NCBI RefSeq assembly: GCF_001653515.1
Contig: NZ_LYOY01000051.1
Coordinates: 826,001-890,000 of the forward strand
Source: Streptomyces sp. ERV7
GTDB lineage: Bacteria; Actinomycetota; Actinomycetes; Streptomycetales; Streptomycetaceae
DNA length: 64,000 bases
Reading direction: 5' to 3'
Under the pieces are notes generated by a model, which saw only the letters and a list, made by a program, of their open reading frames with translations, was not told the origin of the DNA and made no database searches. A program made the translations under genes and the position numbers. Every line of letters starts with the position of its first letter. Position 1 is the stretch's first letter. Positions 24,499 to 32,567 of this stretch are shown here, piece after piece.

Positions 24499-25761
24499 AT
24501 GTCCTCCACCTCCACCGGGGTGGCAGCCCTGCTGCCACCCCGCGGCCCCATGCGCGCGTACGCCCTCAGCACCCTCGTCGACTGGATCGGCAACGGCCTC
24601 TTCCACACCGGCGCGGCCCTCTTCTTCACCCGGGTCGTCGGGCTCGCCGCCACCCAGGTCGGCCTCGGTCTGACGATCGCCGCTCTGCTCGGACCCGCCG
24701 TCGCCGTCCCGGCCGGGCGGCTCGGGGACCGGTTCGGCCACCGCCGGGTCTATCTGGCCACCGTGGCCGTACGGGCCGTCGCCTTCGCCGGCTATCTGCT
24801 GGTCGACGGGTTCGCCGGCTTCCTCGCCGTCGTCTGCGTCATCGCCCTGGCCGAGAGCGCGTCACGGCCGGTCCGCGGCGCCTACCTCGCCCGTATCGCG
24901 GACGACTCGGCGCTGGTCGCGGCCAGCGCGTACACCCGGGTGATGCTCAACATCGGCTTCTCGCTGGGCAGTCTGGGCGCGGGCGCCGCCCTGGCCGTCG
25001 ACTCCCGTACCGGATACGCGGTCCTCGTGCTGGGCAACTGCGCTTCGTACGCGATCGTGGCCGCCGTCGTGGCCCGGATGCCGGACGACGGCCCGCGGCC
25101 CGCGCCGGCCGCCGCCGAGCGGCCCGCGCACCGCCTCGGCGCCCTGCGCGACCGCCGCTTCCTCGCCCTCGCCGCGCTCTCCGGGCTGCTCTACATCAAC
25201 GCCGACGTCCTCAACCTCGGTCTCCCGCTGTGGATTTCGTCCCGTACGCACGCGCCCACCTGGTCGGTCGCGGTGCTGATGCTGCTCAACACCGCGCTGG
25301 CGATCCTGCTCCAGGTACGGGCCGCGCGCGGCAGCGACACCGTCGCCGGGGCGGCGGTCGCGGGCCGGCGCGCCGGGTGGGCGCTGCTCGCCGCCTGCGC
25401 GGTGACGGCCACCACGGCAGCCCTCCCGCCGGTGGCCGCCGTGCTGGTGCTCGCGGTCGGAGTGGCCCTGCTGACGGCGGGGGAGCTGCTCTCCTCGGCG
25501 AGCGGCTGGGGCATCTCGTACGGCCTCGCCGACCCGCACCGCCAGGGCGAGTTCCTGGGTGCCTGGAGCCTCGGCTCCGACCTGGCGCGGGCGGGCGGGC
25601 CGCTGCTGGTCGCGGCCCTGGTCACCCATGGGGGCGTCTCCGGCTGGCTGCTCCTGGGCACCCTGTTCCTGGCGGCGGGAACGGTCACCGGGCCGCTGGC
25701 GGCGCGCGCCGAACGCGCGGCCGTCGACCATGGCCGGGCCGCCGCGCCCGTGTCCGGCTGA
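24499..25761 (+). CDS. MFS transporter
   Basis: A 420-residue, about 12-helix major facilitator. The motif A-like loop GRLGDRFGHRRVYL lies between helices 2 and 3 (about residues 74-87). Long hydrophobic stretches continue to about residue 405. ATG 24499 is preferred to an in-frame TTG 12 nt upstream. Together with the divergent ArsR/DUF5937 gene it looks like a drug efflux pair. No substrate can be read from the sequence. Confidence 0.85.
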   Translation: MSSTSTGVAALLPPRGPMRAYALSTLVDWIGNGLFHTGAALFFTRVVGLAATQVGLGLTIAALLGPAVAVPAGRLGDRFGHRRVYLATVAVRAVAFAGYLLVDGFAGFLAVVCVIALAESASRPVRGAYLARIADDSALVAASAYTRVMLNIGFSLGSLGAGAALAVDSRTGYAVLVLGNCASYAIVAAVVARMPDDGPRPAPAAAERPAHRLGALRDRRFLALAALSGLLYINADVLNLGLPLWISSRTHAPTWSVAVLMLLNTALAILLQVRAARGSDTVAGAAVAGRRAGWALLAACAVTATTAALPPVAAVLVLAVGVALLTAGELLSSASGWGISYGLADPHRQGEFLGAWSLGSDLARAGGPLLVAALVTHGGVSGWLLLGTLFLAAGTVTGPLAARAERAAVDHGRAAAPVSG

Positions 25762-25780
25762 CCGGCCCCCCGAAATACGG

Positions 25781-25809
25781 ATGACTGTCCGATTCGGTCG
25801 GGTTAGTGT
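25781..25809 (+). promoter_or_regulatory. Promoter of the Eis-like gene, leaderless
   Basis: ATGACT (25781-25786), 17 nt, TAGTGT (25804-25809), then 6 nt to ATG 25816. Transcription should begin at or next to the start codon. Confidence 0.5.
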
Positions 25810-25815
25810 CGAGGG

Positions 25816-27078
25816 ATGGATCAGCTGCGCTTTCGCGATGTTCCCGAAGCCCATGTCGACCGCGCCCTCGAACTCGGCTACCTCGTCTTCCACGAGCGCC
25901 CCGAGGACGAGGAGATCCGCAAGTACCACCGCGAGGCACTCCTCGACTGCGACCGCGTCGGTGCCTACGACGGTGACACACTCGTCGGATTCCTCGCCGC
26001 CTTCCGCTTCACGATCTCCGTCCCCGGCGGTGAACTCCCGTGCCCGGGGCTCACGTTCGTCGCGGTGGCGCCCACCCACCGCCGCCGGGGTGTGCTCACC
26101 GGCATGATCGGGGAGTTCTTCCGCCGCAGCGCGCGCGAGGGGCGCGCGGTCGCCGCGCTGTGGGCCTCCGAGGCGGCCATCTACGGCCGCTTCGGCTTCG
26201 GTTCCGCCACCCACGGCGCCACCGTGGAGATCGACTCCAGCCGCCCGCTCGCCCTGCGCATCGCCCCCGACGAGCGCCCGCTGCGCCTGGTCGACCCGTC
26301 GGACGCCCCCGCACTCCTCGGCCCCTACTACGACGCGACCCGCGCCCGCACACCCGGCCGGATCGCCCGCGACGAGGTCCGCTGGCGCAAGGAGTGGCTG
26401 GCCGACAAGGACGAGGACGACGAAGAGCTGAGCCCGCCGAGGATCGTCGCGCTCGGCGCGCCGGACGAGCCGCTGGGCGGGTACGCGGTGTACCGCACCA
26501 AGGGCGGCGACGACGACGCCGGTACGCCCGGTCTGGTCCGCGTCGACGAGCTGGAGGCCGACACCCCGGCCGGCGCGGCCGCGCTCTGGCGCTATCTGGC
26601 CGCCATCGACCTGACCGGCCGGGTGCGCCACTGGGGCGGCGCCCCGGACGACCCGCTGCACCACTTCGCCGCCGACCGCGACCAGGTCCGCGTCACCCAG
26701 ATCTTCCCGGCGCTGTGGCTGCGCCTGCTCGATGTGCGCGCCGCGCTCACCGCGCGCTCCTGGGCGGCCCCGGCCGATCTGGTGGTCGAGGTGCGCGACG
26801 AGCGCGTACCGGCCAACACGGGCCGCTTCCGGCTCACGGTCGCGCCGGAACCGGACGCGGCGGGCACCGACGCGTACACCGCCTCGTACGAACCGACCGA
26901 CGCCCGCCCCGACCTGGCCCTGGACGTGCGTGAGCTCGGCGCCTGCTATCTCGGCGGCACCGACCCGCGCCACCTCGTGGCGGCGGGTCTGGTCACCGAG
27001 CACACCCCGGGAGCGGCGGCGGTCCTGGGCGCGGCGCTGCGCACCGGCCGACTGCCGCACACCGCCGACGAGTTCTGA
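25816..27078 (+). CDS. Eis-like GNAT acetyltransferase
   Basis: A 420-residue protein with the three-part Eis layout: an N-terminal GNAT domain (acetyl-CoA loop VAVAPTHRRRGVLTGMI, about residues 76-92), a second GNAT-like domain, and an SCP2-like C-terminal domain (about 310-420). The last residue is Phe (TADEF), as in Eis, where the C-terminal carboxylate takes part in catalysis. Mycobacterial Eis acetylates aminoglycosides at several amines; substrates of the Streptomyces forms are mostly unknown. ATG 25816 is probably leaderless, and a GAGGG also precedes it. Confidence 0.85.
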   Translation: MDQLRFRDVPEAHVDRALELGYLVFHERPEDEEIRKYHREALLDCDRVGAYDGDTLVGFLAAFRFTISVPGGELPCPGLTFVAVAPTHRRRGVLTGMIGEFFRRSAREGRAVAALWASEAAIYGRFGFGSATHGATVEIDSSRPLALRIAPDERPLRLVDPSDAPALLGPYYDATRARTPGRIARDEVRWRKEWLADKDEDDEELSPPRIVALGAPDEPLGGYAVYRTKGGDDDAGTPGLVRVDELEADTPAGAAALWRYLAAIDLTGRVRHWGGAPDDPLHHFAADRDQVRVTQIFPALWLRLLDVRAALTARSWAAPADLVVEVRDERVPANTGRFRLTVAPEPDAAGTDAYTASYEPTDARPDLALDVRELGACYLGGTDPRHLVAAGLVTEHTPGAAAVLGAALRTGRLPHTADEF

Positions 27079-27093
27079 CCCCTGACCCCCGCC

Positions 27094-27561
27094 CTACTCG
27101 TTCTCGGGCGGGGTGTCGGACGTCGGCGAATACGGCTTGATGTCGAGCACCGGAGTGCCGTTGACGAGGTCCACGCCGTCGAAGTGCAGGACGTTGCCCT
27201 TCACTTCGCGGACGCGGACCAGGCTCAGGCCGATGCGGTTGTGCCGGTTGGGCGTACGGGTGGCGTAGACGCCGGTCGTACGCCCGCTCTTCTCCCAGCC
27301 GCGCGGCACCACCTGGAGCGGCGCGGTCTCCTCGTCGGTCTGGTCGTGCAGCCAGGTCAGCAGCCAGACGTACCAGCCCTCGGCGATGCCGTCGAGGCCT
27401 GCGGCGTAGGGGTCGTAGAGCACGACCCGGCCCTGGTCCCCGTAGGCCAAGGTCGCCTGGGGCGGCGCCTGTTGGGGCCGGGCGTACTCCGTCACGACAT
27501 AGCCGATCGGCGACAGCGGCACGACCGCGTCGGCGCCGAGAGGGGCGGGCGGATGGGACAC
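27094..27561 (-). CDS. trmO: TrmO-family tRNA (t6A37) methyltransferase
   Basis: Uses S-adenosylmethionine to methylate the threonylcarbamoyl-A37 of tRNA. The 155-residue protein has the family signatures TGVYATRTPNRHNRIGLSLV (about residues 90-110) and NGTPVLDIKPY (about 130-140), and the beta-barrel opening VVPLSPIGYVV. GTG 27561 is chosen because AGGAG lies 7 nt upstream; the adjacent GTG at 27564 would be too close. It is a single gene convergent with the Eis-like gene and appears to be the housekeeping boundary of the biosynthetic cluster that follows. Confidence 0.85.
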   Translation of the reverse strand: MSHPPAPLGADAVVPLSPIGYVVTEYARPQQAPPQATLAYGDQGRVVLYDPYAAGLDGIAEGWYVWLLTWLHDQTDEETAPLQVVPRGWEKSGRTTGVYATRTPNRHNRIGLSLVRVREVKGNVLHFDGVDLVNGTPVLDIKPYSPTSDTPPENE

Positions 27562-27693
27562 CACGTATCTCCTCACACTCCGGAACCACGACAACCAAGC
27601 AGAACGACAGCACATCCCGAACGACACTCCGCGCAAGCCCGGCGCGCGCTGCCTGAAACGCGCCGGTCGTGCGCGAAGTCGAGAGACAGATGC

Positions 27694-27722
27694 CTGACAA
27701 TCAATAACGCTGACAATATAGT
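27694..27722 (+). promoter_or_regulatory. Strong housekeeping-type promoter at the head of the cluster
   Basis: CTGACA (27694-27699), exactly 17 nt, TATAGT (27717-27722). This is near the HrdB consensus. It would give a leader of about 48 nt before the GTG of the first KAS III-like gene. Confidence 0.6.
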
Positions 27723-27776
27723 GGGCAGCCGGGAGGTACGGCCCGAGTCGTCGGGCCGGTCCGAGGAGGCAGCCCC

Positions 27777-28817
27777 GTGAGACTGAGTCCGCCGTTACCC
27801 GAACCGCCGGGCATAGCCGCCGCCGTGCTCTGGCTCCCGTCCCGCCGCCTGGACACCGCGGACGCGGTGGCCGCCGGGCGGCTCGACCAGGAGACCGCCG
27901 ACCGGCTCGGCTACCGCGCGCTGAGCGAGAGCCCCGACCGGGCGGCCCCCGAGATGGCCGTGCTCGCGGCCCAGAAGGCGCTCGCCGACGCGGGCTGGTC
28001 CGCCGACGACCTCCGTCTCGTCGTCCACGCGTGGATCTACCACCAGGGCCATGACTTCTGGTCCCCGCCGCACTACGTGGCCCACGGCATCGGAGCCCGC
28101 CACGCGACCCCGCTCGGGGTGCAGCAGACCTCCAACGGAGGCGTCGCCGCCCTGGAGACCGCCGCCGCCCGCCTCGCCCTGGACCCCACGGTCAACCGGT
28201 GCCTGGTGACCACCGCCGACCGGTTCGTGGAACCCGGCTTCGACCGCTGGTCCGGCGACATCGACGTGGCGTACGGGGACGCGGCCACCGCGCTGCTCCT
28301 CGACCGCGACGCGGGCCCCTACCGGCTGCTGGCCATCGCCTCGGTGAGCGTCCCCGAGTACGAGGTGCTCTACCGGGGCGACGACGCCTTCACCCCCGCG
28401 CCGCGCAGCGCGTACGAGACGATCAGTGCCCGGCGCACCAAGCTGTTCTTCCGGGCGGGCGGCGGCTGGCCCAAGTTCGTCGCCGTACTGCGCCGCTCGG
28501 TGCAGCGCGTGGTGCTCGACGCCATCGCCGACGCCGGACTCACCCCGGCCGACCCCCGGCTGCGCTACCTCGTCCTGCCGCGCCTCAGCACCGGCGCGCT
28601 CACCCAGTTCTACGGGCCGTCCGTGCACGAACTGGCCCTGCCCCACACCGAGATCCTGGACCTCGGCCGCGACACCGGGCACCTCGGTGCCGGGGACCCC
28701 GTGGCCAACCTCGCCACCCTCCAGGCCGACGACCGGCTCGCGCCGGGCGAGGTCGCGCTGTTCCTGAGCGCGGGCAACGGCTTCACCTGGTCCTGCGTCG
28801 CGATATCCCACGAATAG
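27777..28817 (+). CDS. KAS III-like protein with Ser in place of the active Cys
   Basis: A 346-residue thiolase-fold protein of the FabH/KAS III class, paralogous along its whole length to the gene at 32564-33607 (both begin MRLSPPL). Where KAS III enzymes have the nucleophilic Cys, this protein reads VQQTSNGG, placing Ser at residue 119; the paralogue has Cys at the same number. The FabH HQAN histidine region reads LPRL and the GNT asparagine region GHLG, so the classical Cys-His-Asn triad is missing. It may be an acyltransferase using Ser, a scaffold, or a chain-length-like partner of the Cys paralogue. GTG 27777 follows GAGGAGG. First gene of the operon. Confidence 0.8.
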   Translation: MRLSPPLPEPPGIAAAVLWLPSRRLDTADAVAAGRLDQETADRLGYRALSESPDRAAPEMAVLAAQKALADAGWSADDLRLVVHAWIYHQGHDFWSPPHYVAHGIGARHATPLGVQQTSNGGVAALETAAARLALDPTVNRCLVTTADRFVEPGFDRWSGDIDVAYGDAATALLLDRDAGPYRLLAIASVSVPEYEVLYRGDDAFTPAPRSAYETISARRTKLFFRAGGGWPKFVAVLRRSVQRVVLDAIADAGLTPADPRLRYLVLPRLSTGALTQFYGPSVHELALPHTEILDLGRDTGHLGAGDPVANLATLQADDRLAPGEVALFLSAGNGFTWSCVAISHE

Positions 28818-28916
28818 ACCGGCGGGCGTCACACCTGGCGGGCGCGGAACGTCTTCCCCGTGAGGCATTCCCGCACGGCTCTTTCGTACAGCTTCCACAG
28901 TGAGAGGTGCAGTCGA

Positions 28917-29918
28917 ATGACAGAGCGTAACGAGGCCCTGGTCATCGGTGCCGGTGTGGCCGGTCTGACCACGGCGGTGTGTCTGGCCGAGCGCGGCTTC
29001 ACGGTCCGGGTCGTCGCCGAGCGCGCGCCACGGCAGACCACGTCGGCCGTGGCCGGGGCGATCGTCGGCGGCCCGGCGATCGCCGACGAGACCGAGGCGG
29101 AGGCCAAGTTCGCGCCGACCGCGATCACCCGGCCCTGGCACCAGGCGAGCCTGGCCGAGTTCACCGCGCTCGCCAAGCAGCCCGACAGCGGCGTCCGGCT
29201 GACCCGTGGCCGGCTGGTCAACCGGCAGGCCACGGGCGGCCACGAGTGGGCCGCCCATCTGCCCGGCTACACGCCGTGCGGGGAGGAGGAGAGCGGCGGG
29301 TTCCCGGTGGCGTTCCGGGTCGACCTGCCGACCGTGGACATGCCCGTGTACCTGGAGTACCTGGCAGCCCGGGTGACCGCCGCCGGGGGCACCGTCGAGG
29401 TGGGTGCGGTGGACTCGCTGGAGGCGGCGGCCGCCCAGGCGCCGCTCGTCGTCAACTGCACGGGAGTGGGCGCGCGCACCCTGGCCGACGACCCGAAGGT
29501 CTTCCCGGTCCGCGGCCAGCACGTGATCGTGGAGAACCCGGGCATCGACGAGTTCTTCTTCGAGCAGAACCCCGGCCCGGACTCGACGAGTTACTTCCCG
29601 CACGGGCGCCGTCTGGTGTGCGGCGGCACCGCCGAGCGCGGGGTGTGGAGCATGGACCCGGACCCGGCCAAGACCGAGGAGATCCTGGCGCGCTGCATCG
29701 CCGTGGAGCCCCGGATCGCCGGGGCGAAGGTCACCGGCGTCGAGGTCGGCCTGCGGGCCTCGCGGCCGCAGACCCGCCTGGAAGTGGAGCCGGTCGGCTC
29801 GGCGCGGGTGATCCACAACTACGGTCACGGCGGCATCGCGGTCGGCCTCTCCTGGGGCTGCGCCCAGGACGTACTGCGCCTCGCGCTCGGCGGCGCCGCC
29901 GCCGAAGTCGTGTCATGA
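28917..29918 (+). CDS. D-amino-acid-oxidase-like FAD enzyme
   Basis: A 333-residue flavoprotein of the DAAO family. The N-terminal dinucleotide site is VIGAGVAGLTTAV (about residues 8-20). The substrate-site signature GLRASRPQTRLEVE (about 278-291) carries the arginine that binds the amino acid carboxylate in DAAO, and NYGHGGIAVGLSWGCA (about 301-316) is the C-terminal family motif. It should oxidise an alpha-amino acid to the imino acid with release of H2O2. ATG 28917 follows GAGAGG. Its stop overlaps the start of the ligase gene (ATGA), which suggests that the two act on the same amino acid. Free D-amino acid or glycine-type substrates are both possible. Confidence 0.85.
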   Translation: MTERNEALVIGAGVAGLTTAVCLAERGFTVRVVAERAPRQTTSAVAGAIVGGPAIADETEAEAKFAPTAITRPWHQASLAEFTALAKQPDSGVRLTRGRLVNRQATGGHEWAAHLPGYTPCGEEESGGFPVAFRVDLPTVDMPVYLEYLAARVTAAGGTVEVGAVDSLEAAAAQAPLVVNCTGVGARTLADDPKVFPVRGQHVIVENPGIDEFFFEQNPGPDSTSYFPHGRRLVCGGTAERGVWSMDPDPAKTEEILARCIAVEPRIAGAKVTGVEVGLRASRPQTRLEVEPVGSARVIHNYGHGGIAVGLSWGCAQDVLRLALGGAAAEVVS

Positions 29919-30778
29919 CAGCGGCCCCGGCGGCCGGCCCGGGTCTGCAGACCCTCCCGGCCGGTCCGACCGTCCTGCTGAAGCGGCTCGACGCGCTCCT
30001 GGAGGGCTGGGGGACCGCCGTCGGAGCGGCCCCCATGATCATGCCTCCGCTGCTCCCGGTCGCCGACCTCTCCCGCCTCGACGTGTACGACAACTTCCCG
30101 CACCAGGCGCTCGTGGTGACCACGCTGGACCTGACCCGGCATCAACAGGGCGTGCCCTACGAGGAGTTCGCGCCCGGCGCCCTGGAACCCGCGCTCCTCG
30201 GGCTTCCCTCGGCCGCCTGCTTCGCCGTCTACCTCCACCACGAGGGCCGCGCCCTGCCCGACGGGACTACGGTGACCGTGCTCGGGCGCTGCTTCCGCCG
30301 CGAGGACCACTACGACGGGCTGCGGCGGCTGCTCGGCTTCCATATGCGCGAGATCGTGGCGCTCGGCTCGTACGAGTTCACCCAGGAGCATCTGCGCCGG
30401 TTCGAGGAGCGTGTCACCGCCCTCGCGGACGCCCTCGGCCTCGCGCTGCGCAAGGAGGCCGCGACCGACCCCTTCTACGACCGGGGCGGACAGCGGGCGC
30501 TGCTCCAGCGGCTCGCGCCGGTCAAGCACGAGTTCCTCGTCGACGGCCTCGCGATCGCCTCGCTCAACGTCCACCGCAACTTCTTCGGCGAGCGGTGCGG
30601 GATCACCCTGGACGCCACCGGGCAGGCCGTCCACACCAGTTGCGCGGCCTTCGGCCTGGAGCGCTGGCTCTCGGTCCTTCACACACGGTACGGAAGCTGG
30701 GAGGCGGCGACGCGGGCCGTGGAGAAGGCGGCCGCGGCACTCGGCGGGGCGGACCGGACCGGCGGGGCCGAGCGGTGA
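29915..30778 (+). CDS. Class II aaRS-like amino acid:[carrier protein] ligase
   Basis: A 287-residue truncated seryl-tRNA-synthetase relative without a tRNA-binding arm. In this family the enzyme adenylates a small amino acid and loads it on the phosphopantetheine of a carrier protein. Motif 2 is at GRCFRRED (124-131) and motif 3 at GLERW (247-251). Candidate zinc ligands Cys102, Glu146 and Cys243 fit the Cys-Glu-Cys set that binds the amino group in the characterised Bradyrhizobium enzyme. The carrier-protein gene overlaps its stop (GTGA), naming the likely partner. Characterised members use Gly or Ala; the substrate here is not known. Confidence 0.82.
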   Translation: MTAAPAAGPGLQTLPAGPTVLLKRLDALLEGWGTAVGAAPMIMPPLLPVADLSRLDVYDNFPHQALVVTTLDLTRHQQGVPYEEFAPGALEPALLGLPSAACFAVYLHHEGRALPDGTTVTVLGRCFRREDHYDGLRRLLGFHMREIVALGSYEFTQEHLRRFEERVTALADALGLALRKEAATDPFYDRGGQRALLQRLAPVKHEFLVDGLAIASLNVHRNFFGERCGITLDATGQAVHTSCAAFGLERWLSVLHTRYGSWEAATRAVEKAAAALGGADRTGGAER

Positions 30779-31053
30779 GGGCGGCCGCCGCCGAGCTGGC
30801 GGAGGTGGTCGCCTGGATCGCCGGGCGCCACCCGGAGGCGCCCGGGATCGGCCCGGAGGACGATCTGATCGAGAGCCGGCTCATCGACTCGCTGGGCTTT
30901 CTGGAGTTCATCGTGCTGATCGAGCGGCTCAGCGGGCGGCCGGTCGACGTCGAGAACCTCGACCTCGACGACTTCCGCTCGCTGAGCCGGATCGAGCGGG
31001 CGTTCTTCAGTGGGCCGGACCCTCGGCCGTCGGATCGTAGCTCGGCGGGCTGA
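30775..31053 (+). CDS. Acyl/aminoacyl carrier protein
   Basis: A 92-residue carrier protein with the phosphopantetheine site DSL at Ser39 within SRLIDSLGFLEFIVLIERL. GTG 30775 overlaps the ligase stop. It should accept an amino acid from the adjacent aaRS-like ligase. The C-terminal 15 residues are disordered and overlap, tail to tail, the last 47 nt of the convergent small gene. It is clearly different from the PCP at 36787, so the cluster holds two carrier proteins. Confidence 0.85.
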   Translation: MRAAAAELAEVVAWIAGRHPEAPGIGPEDDLIESRLIDSLGFLEFIVLIERLSGRPVDVENLDLDDFRSLSRIERAFFSGPDPRPSDRSSAG

Positions 31054-31306
31054 TCAGCGGGTACACCTCGAAGTCCAGGTGCAGTCCGGCGGGGCTGCGG
31101 TACAGCAGCTGCATCAGCTGCTCGTGCGACTCGACGTCGTAGATGTTGAGCCCCGCCGAGGCACCGACCAGGATCCAGCGGTCCCTGATCAGGCCCTTCT
31201 CCTGAAGCTCCTGGGTGTACCGGAAGCCCTCGGCGAGCTTCTCCTGGAACTCCTCGATGCTGATGCCGACCGGGGCCCGCTTGGCTATCACCGCGAACAG
31301 CGCCAT
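31007..31306 (-). CDS. Muconolactone-isomerase-like small protein
   Basis: A 99-residue protein of the ferredoxin-like alpha/beta fold of muconolactone delta-isomerases. The segments VGASAGLNIYDVESHEQL and DFEVYPLISPPS align with the conserved parts of that family. True isomerases act in catechol breakdown; no other genes for that are here, so it is more likely a cyclase, isomerase or small-molecule-binding protein of the cluster. ATG 31306 follows GAAGGAGAGACG. It is the last gene of the minus-strand operon, 13 nt after the MFS gene. Confidence 0.7.
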   Translation of the reverse strand: MALFAVIAKRAPVGISIEEFQEKLAEGFRYTQELQEKGLIRDRWILVGASAGLNIYDVESHEQLMQLLYRSPAGLHLDFEVYPLISPPSYDPTAEGPAH

Positions 31307-31319
31307 GGACGTCTCTCCT

Positions 31320-32567
31320 TCAGTTGAGTGGGTTCGGGGCTTCCTGGTCCACGGGCGGCCCGGCGGGCATCCGCAGGGCGCGGTCGGAGCGGGCGAAGCG
31401 CGCCCGCGCGAACGTGCCGACGATCGACACCGGTACGGTCGCGGCGGCCGCGATGCCGAACAGCAGCCCGAAGTCGCCGCGCCCCGCGAGCGGGCCCACG
31501 GCGGCCGTGCTGATGGCGGCGCCGGTGAAGACCGAGCAGGCGATGAGCGCGGTGGCGCTGCCGCGCACCTCGGGCGCGGCCGCCTCCAGGATCCACGCCT
31601 GGAGCGCCGACTGGCCGACGGCGAGGGCGAGTCCGGCCAGCGCGCTGGCGATCAGGATGCCCGCGACCGACTGGGTGAGCGCGGCCGTGAGATAGCCGGT
31701 GAAGAGCAGACCGGTGCCCCAGCCGAACATGCCCGCGCCGGTCGCCCGGGCGTCGACGGCTCGGACGACCACGCTGCCGCCGATCGCCGCCACCCCGTAC
31801 GCACTGGTCACCAGGCCCGACATCAGGACGCTGCTGCCGTGCTTCTGGAGGGCCGCGTTGAAGAAGTTGAAGAGGCCCATCATCGCCGCGCCCTCGACGA
31901 AGGTGAACGGGATGAAGAAGCGGAACCAGCCGTCCCCGAGCACCTGGGCGAAGCGCTGCCGCACACTCGGCCCCGCGACGGCCTTGGGCCGGGGCGCCTC
32001 CGGCAGCCGGGTGTAGACGAGGGCGAGCAGCGGCGCCGCGACGGCCGGGATGAGCAGCGCGGAGCGCCAGTTCAGCAGCTCGGTGAGCGCGCCCGCGACG
32101 ACGGTCGCCAAGGCGGCGCCGACCGCGCTGGAGGACATCAGCGCCGCCATCGTGCGCTGGCGGCGCTCCATCGGGATGTGGTCGCCCACATACGCGACGG
32201 TCACCGGGATGAGCGCGGCGGCGAAGCCGCCGGCGATCGCGCGCCCCGCGATCAGCAGGGCGGCGTTGGGCGCGAGCGCCGCCGCCAGGTCCGCGACGCC
32301 GAGTCCGAGGAGCGCGGTGCGCAGCACCCGCACCCGGCCCACCCGGTCCGAGACCGTGCCGTGCACCGGCTGCATGATGCCGACCATCGCCAGATAGCCG
32401 GTGAGGGCCAGCGTGATGGTGCCCAGGCTGACATCGAAGTCCTTGGAGACGGGGACCATGAGCGGGTTGATGACGACGAGGTCGAAGTCGAGCAGGAAGA
32501 ACCCGGTGCACAGGACGGCCACGATCCCGCGGTCGCCGAGCTTGTCGGCCATGGGCCGCGCTCTCAT
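31320..32567 (-). CDS. MFS transporter of the cluster
   Basis: A 415-residue, 12-helix major facilitator of the drug-efflux type. The loop GTVSDRVGRVRVLRTALLG is the MFS motif A between helices 2 and 3. ATG 32567 overlaps the stop of the KAS III-like gene (ATGA), which decides against the in-frame ATG at 32552. Being coupled to a biosynthetic enzyme, it probably exports the product or gives self-resistance. Confidence 0.85.
   Translation of the reverse strand: MRARPMADKLGDRGIVAVLCTGFFLLDFDLVVINPLMVPVSKDFDVSLGTITLALTGYLAMVGIMQPVHGTVSDRVGRVRVLRTALLGLGVADLAAALAPNAALLIAGRAIAGGFAAALIPVTVAYVGDHIPMERRQRTMAALMSSSAVGAALATVVAGALTELLNWRSALLIPAVAAPLLALVYTRLPEAPRPKAVAGPSVRQRFAQVLGDGWFRFFIPFTFVEGAAMMGLFNFFNAALQKHGSSVLMSGLVTSAYGVAAIGGSVVVRAVDARATGAGMFGWGTGLLFTGYLTAALTQSVAGILIASALAGLALAVGQSALQAWILEAAAPEVRGSATALIACSVFTGAAISTAAVGPLAGRGDFGLLFGIAAAATVPVSIVGTFARARFARSDRALRMPAGPPVDQEAPNPLN

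Noticed and set aside
31010..31327. Plus-strand frame opposite the muconolactone-isomerase-like gene
   Set aside because: The minus-strand product matches a known family and has a good ribosome site; the plus frame has neither.
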